From Acanthopleura granulata (lineage: Eukaryota; Mollusca; Polyplacophora; Chitonida; Chitonidae), in contig JABBOT010000003.1 in assembly GCA_016165875.1 (NCBI GenBank), positions 29,577,288 through 29,641,287 of the forward strand: DNA of 64,000 nucleotides. Reading direction: 5' to 3'. This document shows, piece after piece, positions 10,281 to 22,799 of this stretch (within the stretch, counting starts at the first letter, position 1; every line of letters starts with the position of its first letter). Made by a program: the position numbers and the translations under genes. The notes under the pieces were generated by a model. That model did not search any database, was not told where the DNA came from, and saw only the letters and a list, made by a program, of their open reading frames with translations.

Positions 10281-13262
10281 CATGACCACACCTCCATTAC
10301 CAGCATGTGAAAGCGCTAGATAACATGCAGCGTTTTTCATGTAATCTTACTTAAAGGATAACCATATGAAGTTCGCGCTCTGTAGGTATGTGTTTTGCTA
10401 TGGTTAACATTGTGGTCTCTTTAAACATCAACATGGTGTGTCACCACAACAGTGGTTTATCTGAAGTTATTGCATATCTAATGACTGTACCTATAGATAT
10501 AGTTTTTAAATATTATGAATTGATTTGTTTGACATAAACTAATCACATAAAAAGGATATGATATGCTGATCATGATCAGTATTTATTGAACTATTGTGTC
10601 ATACTGGATGGAACCTTCTATCTGGGATATTATATATGGCATAGGTTCCATCAATGCAGGGGCCTAAACCCTCAGGTATGCATGGTTTGGTCTGACAAGT
10701 TTGTGTTACTGATTTTGGCGTAGTAGAACATTTCTTGCATATTTCCAGCATCATTGAATACTGATGGCTGCTTCTCTTGGATTCTGATATCATATATACC
10801 TTTTTATAGGTCTTCGGTGTTTTGTGTTGGACATTTCTTTGGAAACTAGGCTTTGGATTATTGGCTCTTTTATGGTTGGTTACAGTATCCAGATGCCTGT
10901 TTCAGTGCCTAGAGCAAATTCACCTTTTGTAATTAAGGCTTGGTTGTTGCCTGTGCATTATTAATGAATAGAATTGGCTAAAGCACAACTTTTGTGCTTC
11001 TAAGCATTGCAAAAATCTGTGGCTCACTTTTGAAATTTGCAACTGGAAGGCCGTCTACAGTGCATGTAAATTTTTCGATATCCTTGCTGAACTGTATTTC
11101 GTCTACATTTCTGAAGGTTCGTCAAAATCAATAAGTATGTAATAAGTTTCATTCATATTCTCCACATTATGTGTCTGAAATGTTGCCAATCATGCCCGAA
11201 GCTGTAGAGCCCTTTGATATTGACAAAGGCGCTGCACATATAATTGTGCAGTAAAGTTAGTACGTAGCTGGTGTCAGTTGATCTGGCTCGGTAACAGCTG
11301 TGATCATCATAAGTGGTGTCATTAGGCAGTGGTCATTGCTAAGGCTCAGCTGCAAGGCTTTGTATTTTATAGTGAACAACATTGTTGCTGCAAGATTGTG
11401 GAAGTTTTCTTTGTGAAAATAATTAAGAATTTTTTTGATGTAAATTTATTTATTTGTTTTGCTGAACAGCATAATCAAAGAGTTTTTCACTTTATGATGA
11501 TGGTCAGTTTTGAGGTTGGAGGGAAACAGAAGTCCTGGAGTAAAGAAACCAGCCTTTGGCAAGTTAGTGGAGAACATTCCGACAAGTAAATATTGTTGGA
11601 AGACAAGTGGTCAGCAAGGAATGTGGAACTGAGCAAATGACCACAAAAGCTTTGTTAACGGCTTGTTGTCTGCAAAGCCCTACCAGCAGTGAGAATGGGG
11701 AAATCTACAAATTCCCCCAGGTTTGAACCCGCATCCTTTATAGGCCTAAACCTTTTCAATACAATACAACATTGTACAGAAAACTATCCATCTATTATCA
11801 CCACTTGTTTGAGAAATGTCACATCCAAAGTGGAGGTGTCCATCCTTCATGTTTTGAAAAAATTTATACTTCTGCGATGTTACAGATGTGGTGGTCAGGA
11901 ACATTAGACTGCATTAACCAGCCACACAAGCATTGTTGTCACCAAGGAGGAAGATCTACAAATTCCCTGTCTAACGCCTGGTTTGTACCTGTGCCCTGTG
12001 TGTTGGCAATAGGGAAGTTTTGAGGTCTGACTTTTTTGTCGCTAGAGGTAAGAAAAGTGTTACTGTACCATGTGACAAAAATGTTAGGCAACTATTTCTG
12101 ATTACATTTGCTATAACATGAGTGTCTAAAAAAAAGTTCTTTAAACTTGCACGAACTATGATGAAAGTAAAGTCACGAAACTGATACATGATACAGTCAC
12201 ATGATACAGTTGGACTCTATTTACCTTTAGCGAAAAGAGAGTTCGAACTTTAAACTCCCCTATTGAAATGCAAGCGATTTAACCACTCTATTGCAACATA
12301 CTCCTCTGTAACGAATTTTGGCCCGTCTGTAGTTTGTCAAAGCTGTCATAACAGTTTAAGCGGTGATCTGGAAGATCTTGGGTAAGTGTTGTATGGTCTC
12401 AAGTTGAATGAACTCCAGGTTCACTACAAGTTGAATTTATTTCTTCTGCTTTGTGATAGGAGAAAACACGTGTTCATTTCTGATGAATGTAGGAAATTCT
12501 GACCGTTTAACCTGTCTATCCTCTATGGTCGAGTTAATGAGAAAAGACCATTGTGAGGATTCATTTCTCTGGGACCAGCCAGAAAGTTGATACCAGGATT
12601 ACCCAAATCAAACTTTCTTACCATAAAACGTCTGTACTATTATTTTCCACTGATAGAATTGGTTCATAAAACTAGAAATCTGTCTGGGGCAGCCATTTTT
12701 TGTTTTTGCATGGTAATAATATGATGTCATACTTGAGAACTCTATTTGGCTGGATGGTGAGAATCAAATTTTTTTCTTCTAGCCAGAATGAGAACTCATC
12801 AAAGTAAAACTAAAGCTTTAAGTGAGTGTTAGTAATCATTCTTTCTGGATGATGCTAGGTTATTGAACTTTGTGAAGAAATTAAAACCCAGTTGTTTTTA
12901 GTGCGAGCCCTTCACCAAAAACAGTGTAATAAACTATCTCTATTTCATAAAAATCACAAGCAAGTCGGCATTACAGAATATTATTTCAGTTATCATGTAT
13001 ACCATATATGTCCAAGTATATGCCTAGGCAGTATTACATGCATTTAAATGCCATTCATTTAGATCAACAGATAGTATGAATCTTGTTCAGGGTCTCTGGA
13101 AGGTGTGGTGTTTCCCACCAGTTTCCTTGACCTGGAGGAAAACTCATCAATGTGATATGAGTGAAGTTTGTGGGCATTTTGGAATAGAAAATATTGCATG
13201 TTTATGTTCAGCTTGTTATTGTATATATGACCTTTCAGTGCATTTACAGGAGGTGATATGAT
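10281..13262. other. No gene seen
   Basis: Short overlapping frames near 11.3-12.0 kb lack any family resemblance. No repeat of note. Confidence 0.45.
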
Positions 13263-13856
13263 TCACCCCGCCTTACGCAGAAAAAAAAGAACACAGAATT
13301 TGATTAATGTCTCTTGCATTTCCCGACATTTCCAGTTGAATGGAGAGTAAAGTGATTTTTTTTTTCCTTTTTGCAGCTTACAGTTATTTGAACAGCGGGG
13401 TGTTATGCAATATGTTTGTCTAACAAATATCATGATAATAGAAAACATTTCATGGATGAGAACCGCTAATTGGACTGTGTTGTTAGCAAGGAGGGTTTCT
13501 ATATTGATTTTAGTTCCATCTCCTTTTTGATGTACTCGAAGGGCCTCGTCAAAAAACTTAGATGAGTCGAAATATTCATTGGCCTTCGACCCTTTTTCAT
13601 AGAGCTCGTTTAAGCAACAACTTTTTCCTGGTTTGGTATACGAGGAGCAATTATGTGGGGAAGTCGATTTGCCAGCCTCTGTGTGATAACGTTGAAATTG
13701 AGTTTGACAAGCCAATAGCTCATGCCGCTCATAATCGTGTTTGGTCGAAATCTGATGAACAGATGATAAACAATTGCCGTTACTGCTAATGTTGGCTGGG
13801 TTCTGTTTCCTGTGGTTTTCCATGCTCCAGCACACATCTAGGTTGCCACTTCTCAC
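13263..13856 (-). CDS. Unrecognised 197-codon ORF, doubtful
   Basis: The longest non-repeat ORF outside the Neto-like gene. The predicted protein has no signal peptide, recognisable domain or repeat, and includes a hydrophobic patch (IHEMFSIIMIFV). No splice context, neighbour or poly(A) signal supports it. Its length is somewhat above what chance would usually give in such AT-rich DNA, so it is listed as a candidate only. Confidence 0.12.
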   Translation of the reverse strand: MRSGNLDVCWSMENHRKQNPANISSNGNCLSSVHQISTKHDYERHELLACQTQFQRYHTEAGKSTSPHNCSSYTKPGKSCCLNELYEKGSKANEYFDSSKFFDEALRVHQKGDGTKINIETLLANNTVQLAVLIHEMFSIIMIFVRQTYCITPRCSNNCKLQKGKKKSLYSPFNWKCREMQETLIKFCVLFFLRKAG

Positions 13857-16761
13857 ATTTTTGCGGTCTGATGAAAATGAAGATGGCGTTGCGCCTTAAG
13901 GCAGTGCGCTCTGCTCATGACGCCATAAACTTCTGAACAAGTTTGTCACAACTGCCTGCAGGACAAGGCTCACTGCTCCAAATTTGTAATGCCATGGCAG
14001 ATAAATCTGCCCACTTTCTGCTTCCTTGCCCATTTTTAAGCCATTCCGTTTTGTGATAGCTATCTGTCAAGAAAGCTAGCTGTTAATGATGACTCTGTGT
14101 TTTTTTTCGGGGGGTGGGGTCTTATCAGTTTACAGCTTTAAACCTAAGCCTGTGTGTCCAACTGTTTTGAATTCCCCTTTCTTTGCGAACCAGAAGACCA
14201 AATTGAATTCCCGCGACTATTTGAGACGTGAAATCAGGTTAAAGCAAACTTGACCATGGCTTCGGATCAATGGTCCTGAGTATTCATCTTCACATCTCGT
14301 TCACGTCTGACATCTGGCTTAACAAATGCCTCTTAACAACCCCCGGCTCTTCCTTCATCAGTCTTGATATAAAAAAATTAAAGAAAAGAAACACTGCCAA
14401 CTAAACCAAATACAGACATCATTTTGTAGAGATAGAGTTTTTCTTCAAGGATTTAGATTTATACTCTCAGAGACAAAAGCCTAACCTCAAAAGCCACTGA
14501 AGCTGTGAAATGCCGAACCCGGACAGCTAGGCCAGAAGTTACTTGTGGTTAATGCTCGCGAGTCTTGGGTTATTGCCTGACGTTAAATTATCATGGAACG
14601 TCATCAGTTAGCTGGCAGAGAAAACCCTAGGTCATTTATGACTACATACTGGTTTGATGTCAAATAATAAATCTATTGAAAGCCATTATTCATAGGGTTG
14701 CTTTTTGAAGATGTACATCGAAGCTGCAGATTCTTGTGTTCCGTATCTTAGTTCTAGATACAACTTGAAACTGCAGTCAAAAAAAGGCTTGAACTTTCAC
14801 TCTGAAGTTAAATATCCCTCACGTTTCCTGTTCTTTTGATCAGTTTACTTTTTGTGTTTAATTTATGGGTGATTTATGCTGTGTATTAGCTGGAAGCAAC
14901 TTGGAACCTGATTCTATATTTCCAAACACATGAAATATTCTATCGTTGAGACCTTGTCCTAAATGTATTAAAACCATCCATTACATCCCTCGTCCTTCAC
15001 ATGGACATGCAATTCATCAGTTTGTAGTCGAGCAGGTACTGAAATCTCCTCATAGAGGAGCCACTAGCCTGAGTACGGTGTGCCAGCAGTGAGGTATAGG
15101 GCACTTGGAGGATAACCACGGACCACAGCAATAACTTGATGTCCACCTTCAGCAGATGAAGGTTCAGGGAATGGAAGTGGAGTACAGGAAGCTTATTTTT
15201 TTGTGCTAGCAGTTCTAAGGTTGTGGCATATAGCACAGAGAAGCTTAATCTGCACCTTTGTCTGTAGAAAATTATATTACACTAGACAGATACTACTCTG
15301 ATCCCATAGCCTTTGTATTTGGAAAAGAATTGGTTAACCTGACATAGTCTGGATTGCTTTGCTAAATTATAAGTAATTTGCAAGAATCAGTGCTTTTGTT
15401 TTTTAGCAGTGATGAGCTGTTCTTTAGGAGGACATCATGGTGGGGCTGTAGGAGAATACGTGTCCTTGATCATGGGGAGATATATTGCAGCTTGCCTTCT
15501 GACCTAAATTTTTTTTGGTTCAAATCTCGGAGGATCCTTAAAAAACAACAAACAAATTGTTCTATCCATGCCCTCCATCAGTGACAAATGACCACACTTT
15601 AAAATGCCTTCTAGGAAAATCACCTTGATTGATGTGTATGTTACATTTGTCTGATTCCACGTGATATGAGCGATATTTTCACCGTACGTTCAGCAAATTG
15701 TACAGAAACAACCAAAGATTTTGTTTATGAGCACTCGTCACTTACACACACAATCGTTTAAATGGTGTGATATACACAAGGTCATTTTTATTCAGCCATG
15801 GTGTTAGGTTAGTGTCTTTGTAGACTTCCTTCATATAACTCTGAAAATTCTGGCAAGTTTCTCATAGAATTGGAGGAGCTCTTTAGGCATTCATGGAAAT
15901 GGTGTGTAAATGTCTGTAGTGTTCCTTCATTTTGAACATAATAATTATCGGTCTCTCCACATGGCAGAGACTGGGTGTGTGTACATTACTGTGAATAGTC
16001 ATACCATAAAGCTGAAGACTACAGGCCATTTACATTATATAAGGACAACGAGCTGTCGGCAGTCCCACTTGTCCGTAGCAAACTGTCACATTCATTCATG
16101 CCATTAAGCCTTTAACACATTAACACTAATCATGTCTTGAGATGTACTAGTACATGTGTCTGTCATATATATGTATATTTTTGTGTGTGTATGTGTGTGT
16201 GTATTGGCGAGAATCCTACACACAGGCACAAATATTTAAACCAAACTGAAGAAGCCTATAGTGAAAGCCAATTTTCCTAGCATGGCAATTTTTACTGCCC
16301 CCTCTTACACAAAATCACATGGAACATATGGTGGTGTTAATGTTTGCCATTTGACTTACAACATTGTTAGATCAGCAGTATGTGACTACTTTTGAGACTA
16401 TTGAAGATTTTTTTGATTTTTTTTTTTTTTTTGGCTGTTTTATTGCTCGAAAGGTTTTGAATCAAAATGTTTTGATCTCTTTTAATTTTTTGGGCTTGCA
16501 GTAACAGAATTCAACACTTTCTTTGAGTGTTTTAATGCATGGTTCCCTTATAATTATAGAAGATGGCTGTTAAATAGTTCCACAAATGAGCAAGTATACA
16601 GAGTATAGCACTTAAACACTAAAAATGGTCTTATACTACTACATGTATCAGTGTAGTTGGTGACAACTGAATTGACTAGCTCAATATTAAAAATTCAGAC
16701 AGTTAATCACTGGAATCACAAAGATAACAGCTGTCTGGTAGAGAGAAAGAAAATCAATCCT
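13857..16761. other. No gene seen; possible regulatory DNA at 13.86-14.70 kb
   Basis: 13857-14700 is of more balanced composition and free of repeats, with dense motifs such as gacgttaaattatcatgg and gccattattcat, the look of conserved non-coding DNA. This is impression only. The rest is AT-rich with a GT microsatellite at about 16180-16203. Confidence 0.3.
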
Positions 16762-16978
16762 ATATTTTCAATAGGACATCAGCCATTTTCAATAGGACCT
16801 CATCCATTTTCAGTAGGGCATTAGACATTTTCAGTAGGACATCAGCCATTTTCAACAGACATTATCCATTTTTAATAAGACATTGGTGTAGCCATTTTCA
16901 ATAGGATCTCATCCATTTTCAGTAAGACATTGGTTTAGCCATTTTCAGTAAGACATTGGTTTAGCCATTTTCAGTAGC
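16762..16978 (+). repeat. Degenerate 20-26 bp tandem repeat
   Basis: Repeated gccattttcaataggacat and variants (catccattttcagtag, acattggtttagccatt). About ten imperfect copies. Confidence 0.88.
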
Positions 16979-17815
16979 TATACTAATCAAAGGTTAGATT
17001 ATTCCAGCCAAGACTTATGAAGAGATATTAGCAACATTTAAGTGAAGACTCACTACCAAAACCTTATAAGAGCTCTGATATCTTGACATAGTTCAAGCTA
17101 GCCGTAGTTGCTCCTGGCATGGCTTGTCACAGACGTCTTGGGTGAAGGCTTACGTAGGTTGTACAAACGTAAGAAGACATCCTTGAAGTGTATACATGAA
17201 CACTGGGGGCTTTTGTGGAGGGATTAATGTCTGACATGCAGGGTATTGGAGACGGGAGAACTTACAAAGATTATCTTGTCGCTATTGTGGCATTCTTAAG
17301 CCCTGGAGTGAAGGGAACTTTCGACTTTCGTTGGCAGTTATTGTGGTTTGTGGGGTTCGGTCTCCAGTGAGATAGTATAATCTGCTCTTTTATCATTTTT
17401 ACCTTCGGACAGATCATATTTATGCAGTATGTACGTGCTTGGATATTGTAACAGCTTATATGGACTTAGGTACTAAATAACTACCGTACCTGTGGCTTTT
17501 GAGAGATGTTTCCTTAAAAAATAGACATTGTTTTATGGTTATGGCTGAGGCATTCATCTCAACCATGGGAACAGCTGCTTTAGCTTCTGTTGCATCTGAA
17601 AAATACATTTACAAGTATGAGAAAATATGTTGATGCCACTGTGTATATTGAGACCAAAGCACAACGATCATGCCTTAATGTCTGTGTTGTAATGTCATAT
17701 CCAGGACAGTATGATAATAATCATACATTTTCATACCATTATTTCACCAGATGCAGGAATCAACTGAACTCAGGTATTTTACTCAGAATTGAAGTAAAAG
17801 GTGCTCTTTATCCAG
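16979..17815. other. No gene seen
   Basis: Unique-looking DNA without recognised features. Confidence 0.45.
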
Positions 17816-17898
17816 AAATATCAGTTGTATTACCGGAGTATTGAGGAATATCAGTTGTATTACCGGAGTATTGAGGAATATCAGTTGTATTACCAGAG
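17816..17898 (+). repeat. 30-bp tandem repeat, 2.7 copies
   Basis: Units of aatatcagttgtattacc plus ggagtattgagg. The first two copies are identical; the last diverges after accagagg. Confidence 0.93.
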
Positions 17899-18667
17899 GC
17901 TTTGGGATATCTTACTTGTATCTTTGCTGACAAAAAAAAATTCAAAGCATTCTGTGGACCAGACTGATTTCACAGAAAATTATTTAGTCTTGTAATACTT
18001 ATATATCTATGCTTTTAAAATACTGACTTCCCCGACAGAAAAACATGTTTTTAAAAAGATTTGGTGATGGATTGATTACTGTAGTGGAATAGCAGAAGAT
18101 CAATGTCTCCTGTATGAAGTCAGTACTGGTATCCGGTATTACAGGCATGAGTTCCATTTATGTGAATGGAAAAGTTATTTGCTACATGTTAACCTTTACC
18201 AGAAAGAAATGTACATCTGAATGACTCCTTCTATGGGAATTGTGCCAAAATTTGTCCATTTATTAATTGGTTTAAACCCTAGCTGTGCTTTCACGAGCAT
18301 TCCAGTTGTATCCTAGCAACACGTCGGCATTGGCACTGAAGAATCTATACGGCAGCTCTGTATGTAACCTCTTTGTAATCACAGGTCAATAATACACCTA
18401 CATGAAAAAAAAAAAAAGACTACATATAAAGCTGTTTTATTGTTATACTATGCACTGGCCACTGGTAGCCCTGAGCGGCAGGAGACTTTGAGAACTGGTT
18501 GTGTAACACTCTTTACATCGTAACCACATGACCGTTACTTGTCGGCAAGCGACTAGTGACAAAGGCGTCTTGTTAATGTAGGTCTGTTTTACTCAGTGAA
18601 GTCTGGTACTGAACTTTAATGGTGTGGTCACAGTGAAGGTCAGGGACAGATCAGTAATGTGTTGTAT
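17899..18667. other. No gene seen
   Basis: AT-rich, with an A13 run near 18405. Confidence 0.45.
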
Positions 18668-18676
18668 TTCATTTGA

Positions 18677-18937
18677 CTTATTTATTTTTATGTTTCGTTG
18701 AGATTTTACACTGTACACAGTAATATTTCAGTTATACGATGGCGGCCAGAGTTATGGCGGGAGGAAACTGGACGAACCCTTGACCATCCGCAGGTTGCTA
18801 GCAGACCTACCCTTGTACACTTTGAGAGGAAAACAATCATAGCTGGACTTGAACTCACAGCAGCCACATTAGTGAGAGGATCCTCAGTCATTGTACTGCA
18901 CTAGAATGCTAACCACCAGGCATCAGAGGCCCTCTGC
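18677..18937 (-). mobile_element. tRNA-derived SINE, antisense, with 9-bp target duplication
   Basis: Reverse-oriented copy: degraded tail at left, accatccgcaggttgctag in the body, B-box region ggacttgaactcac, head ending caccaggcatcagaggccc. Flanked by ttcatttga at 18668-18676 and 18938-18946. Confidence 0.88.
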
Positions 18938-19140
18938 TTCATTTGAAAATGATGACACAGAAATTTGATATGGTTGTCTTTGCGATCACAGGGAACATAG
19001 CATTACTGAATAAAAGTCACATCAGTTGTGGTGAACACATTCTGGTGCATGTAATTACACTGCATGAAAGTTATTTCCAATTGAATATATGTATATTAAT
19101 TATGCAAAGTGTATTGAGTACACGTATAGAGATGATAGAG

Positions 19141-19270
19141 TTATTTATTTGATTGGTGTTTTTACGCTATACTGAAGAGTATTTCACTGATACGACAGCG
19201 GCCAGCATTATGGTGAGAGGAAACTGGGCAAGGCCCATGGGAAACCCACAACCATCCGCAGGTTACTGGT
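19141..19270 (-). mobile_element. SINE fragment, antisense
   Basis: ttatttatttgattggtgtt, cattatggtgagaggaaact and accatccgcaggttactgg match the 3' half of the family. Target duplication not clear. Confidence 0.82.
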
Positions 19271-20754
19271 GAACCAATAGAGATATAAAAACTACACAAA
19301 TGTCTCATGGAAAGAATCCTAGGAGTGGCCTCTTTGTTGTTGACGATGTGAATGTTAAGAAATTTTGAATTGCTGATATGTGTACTAATCTGAAAAATGA
19401 AGACAATTCAAATCTCTGTTTCTGCTGTTCTATTGGCTGCAGTGTCTCTGATTCATCGTGATGAGTATAATGAGAAATTGTGGAATACTCCAGAGAGTGA
19501 AATCTGTTCAACTGCTGTTTTGTTTTTTTCACCCACCAACTCATATGGAATTAGTCTGTTCTTGCTCCAGACAATCTCGCTACATGTACAATTGCACATT
19601 GAGTTTAATGTGACACATCTGCTAAACTGCGCTGTAGCTGCACACCGATGATAGTTTGATGTTCTACTAATGTTTCATGAATGATAATGATGTAATTTCC
19701 ACTTCAAGGGTTGGAAAATTAGCTCAGGAGAATATGATGACGGAATTTTAGGAAGTCAGTTATACATCTTTGTCTTTTTAATATTTTAATTTTCTCTTTT
19801 TCTTTTCTTTTTTTTTTGCCCTCTTTTTGGTTCTAAAACTTTCTCAATTGAACAACAGTTAAATGTTGAGAGAGTTCTTAATATGCCATAGTTTGGAGTG
19901 TGGTGTGCAAACTGACTGAAGTGTCAACTGAAATGCACAATCATATTAAATTGGTACAGTAATTTAAAACCTATCAAATACTTGCTTCATTTATGACCCA
20001 TTGATGATATCTGTGTATGTCAATCTCACGGCCTCCATTTTATGGTAATATTTCAGTGGAATAATATTCATAGTATTAATTGACTAATTGTTAACGGTGA
20101 GAGAATACGCAGATGCATGATTAGCACACTGCAGGTTAACGGGTCATCCTGGTTCAGCGTATCAACTGTGCTCATCCAGCTTGGCGGCTCAGCCTACGAG
20201 CTAGTGAATCATCTCTTTATAGTGTTTGAGTCCATCAGTGAGACAGATTAAACACATCTTACAGTTCGATGAAGCAGCGGCAAGTTTACCGATGTTGCAC
20301 GTTTCAGTAAGTGAAAATTAGCTGCGAGAGGTCCGGGCAAATTGCTGCTATCATTCGGTGCAAATTATATCGGTTCTTCAGTTCCGTGGCCTTCGTTGAG
20401 TGGTGGTAATTGATGTGGAACCTTGTTGTGGGGTCCATGAGTATCGCACTTTGGTTGAAGGATTATTATTATGAGAGTAATTACCAGCCCAGTCACCATG
20501 AGGGCAGCACCAATTATTTCTGGTATGTCTCTTGACCTGTGGAGACCAGCCACTGCATGCCTACAGCCATACTAACTACCTTTCACAGTCAATGAGGTCT
20601 GCTCCCAGTGTGACACCAAAACTTATAACCATACTGGTTATTATGTTTGTCTCCACAAAAATTGCAGGGTGTGCTATATTGGTGATATTTACATGTACCT
20701 GCATAGTAACAAGCTTGTTATTCATCTTTGAAAATACAAAATAAAGAGGATTTA
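19271..20754. other. No gene seen
   Basis: Only short unrecognised frames. The stretch near 20090-20450 is of more balanced composition. Confidence 0.4.
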
Positions 20755-20880
20755 TTTAATGAAGCGGTGAAAGGAAAGCAATTAATGAATGAAGCCGTGA
20801 AAGAAAAGGAATATTTGAGTGAAGGTGTGAAAAAAAGAAGGAAGTATGGACTGAAGCCATGAAAAAAAAGAACAAAGGAG
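20755..20880 (+). repeat. Degenerate purine-rich repeat (gaagccgtgaaa)
   Basis: Four copies of a unit built on tgaagccgtgaaaga with A/G-rich fillers (gaagcggtgaaa, gaagccgtgaaa, gaaggtgtgaaa, gaagccatgaaa) spaced roughly 30-37 bp. Confidence 0.7.
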
Positions 20881-20920
20881 CATGATCATTTGCTTGTATT
20901 AAGGTGTTCAGTGAATTCCA

Positions 20921-21087
20921 TTTATTTGTTTATTTGATTGGTGTTTAATGCTGTACTGTAGAATATTTCACTTATATGACAGAGACCAACAGTATGTTGG
21001 GAGGAAACTGGGTAGAGCTCAGAAGAAACCCCCGACCATCCACAGGATGCTGGCAGAACTTCCCACGTACCACCGCAGGCCAGCGTG
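20921..21087 (-). mobile_element. 5'-truncated SINE, antisense, with 12-bp target duplication
   Basis: Tail tttatttgattggtgttta through accatccacaggatgctgg to the part just after the B box; the tRNA-like head is missing. Flanked by cagtgaattcca at 20909-20920 and 21088-21099, so the truncation occurred at insertion. Confidence 0.9.
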
Positions 21088-21099
21088 CAGTGAATTCCA

Positions 21100-21989
21100 G
21101 TATAGAACCTATAATGATTCCTTGAGTTGAAAAAACAGAGGGAACACTAGTCCAGCTGGGTGGATCATCAGTTATAATACAACCAGTAGGAACATTTCAT
21201 CCAGTCTCTGACCAGTAATATATACACACCCGTTTTATAGGGCCACAATTTCAATTATACCACAAGTTCAAAAGCCTTGATGATTTCTTTGTAGAAGAGT
21301 TGATATTTATGTGACATGGTGCAGAATGTGAAATCAATTATTATAGCTGTAAATTGTTTTGTAAGGATAAGGGTGCCGTATATCGATTGGAATTGTGTTC
21401 TTATAATGACAAAACCAATGAACATTTCCAAGATTTATGTGGCACTGTATCAGATTCATGAATTCAAACTGCAAAAATAGACACTTTTTAGTACAAAGTC
21501 GATATAAGTAAATCAATACACTGAATTATTTATGCTCCTTGGTTTTCTGTTTTCTAGATGGCAGAATTATCTTGATCTAAGATTGGATTTGTATTGTGAC
21601 ACCATATTATCGTCAATCTGGCAAATAATGGTCACATATAATGTAGGAGAGCTGAGTAATGTGGATAGTAAGCAGTGTGATGTTCCGGAGCTAGATGTTG
21701 CCATAAAGTTGAGAGGTGCAGTACTGCGCCATCAAGTGTTGAAATGGCAGGCTACTTGTGTCTCTTGGGAACCCAATTCATTCTGTTCTTGAAAAATTGA
21801 ATTCATTACAGTTGTTCCTATGTGAAGGCCAATTTGTAAGATAAAGGGACCAGAAAGAAAGCTCTATTACTTTTTGTCTTTCTTGTTTCTGAGTCACAAT
21901 TTATCACTTGATAATGACTGTGCCAAGAGTTGGCAAACTGCCAGACTCACAGCAGAACCTTTCAACTACTGCAAAGTATATATATGTAG
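21100..21989. other. No gene seen
   Basis: A 86-codon plus-strand frame (21532-21792) is unrecognised. Confidence 0.45.
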
Positions 21990-22799
21990 ATACTGTACAT
22001 TTCTATGATCCAACTTGTTGTCAACAGGCCATTTTTGTTTTACAATTACAACTCTGAAAGCCTTCAGTGTTTTATTTTCAACATGATCCTTTCACAAAGT
22101 TACCTGATTACATGGTCAGAGGAACAACCAGCTGAGACTAGAAAGCATGCAGGCCACTGTCCAACATGTCTACAAACAACATGTTGGCTGCAGACTTTAA
22201 ATAAGATGGCTGGTTTTAAAGGACTGTCAGACTGTTCATGCTGCCATCAGTGGCACACTTGTCTCCTCTCATGGAAGGCAATTTCATGTGTTCTCTTTCA
22301 TTTTATGAGTATATATTGGTCAGTGAAGCAGATATTTACTTTTGATTGGCTCGTCCATAGTTTACTATACCAGTGTGAAACAGCACAAATCCAGGGTGGA
22401 TTTTATTAAGCTTTCATGCTAACAAAAATACAAATTGTAAAATATCTGGTGATGGCTCATATTTGTGCACTTGGGAATAGCTCATGTTCCATGGTGTTTC
22501 TCAGAGGCATACAGTGGAGTCATTTGAAAGATTATGATAGAAAAGTTTTTATGAAGATGAATATACATGAAGTTGGTGTTGAGATGTCTTGGTTCTATGG
22601 AACAAGATATACATTTGTGGTAGTTCTCTTCATGCAAAGTTTTACCCATTCTTGGTCATCCCACTGTAATTTTGTGAGCTCATTGGTACCCACACAGACT
22701 CCAGTTCTTTGGAGTTTCACAATAAATTTGGATGGGTATTCCACTTGTTGTATGACACAAAAATGTATCTTTCAAACATTTTTGTATGTCAGTGCATAA
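21990..22799 (+). other. Two same-frame ORFs separated by a single stop
   Basis: ATG at 22005 opens 134 codons to TAA at 22407. The same frame then continues open for a further 127-codon ORF (22416-22799): about 265 codons with one internal stop. The residues are rich in Cys, Trp, Phe and Ser with no recognised domain. Could be a decayed coding sequence or chance. Confidence 0.2.

Noticed and set aside
19397..19651. 84-codon ORF starting with a signal-peptide-like MKTIQISVSAVLLAAVSL
   Set aside because: The first 20 residues look secretory, but the rest shows no cysteine framework or domain, and it overlaps an equally open antisense frame.
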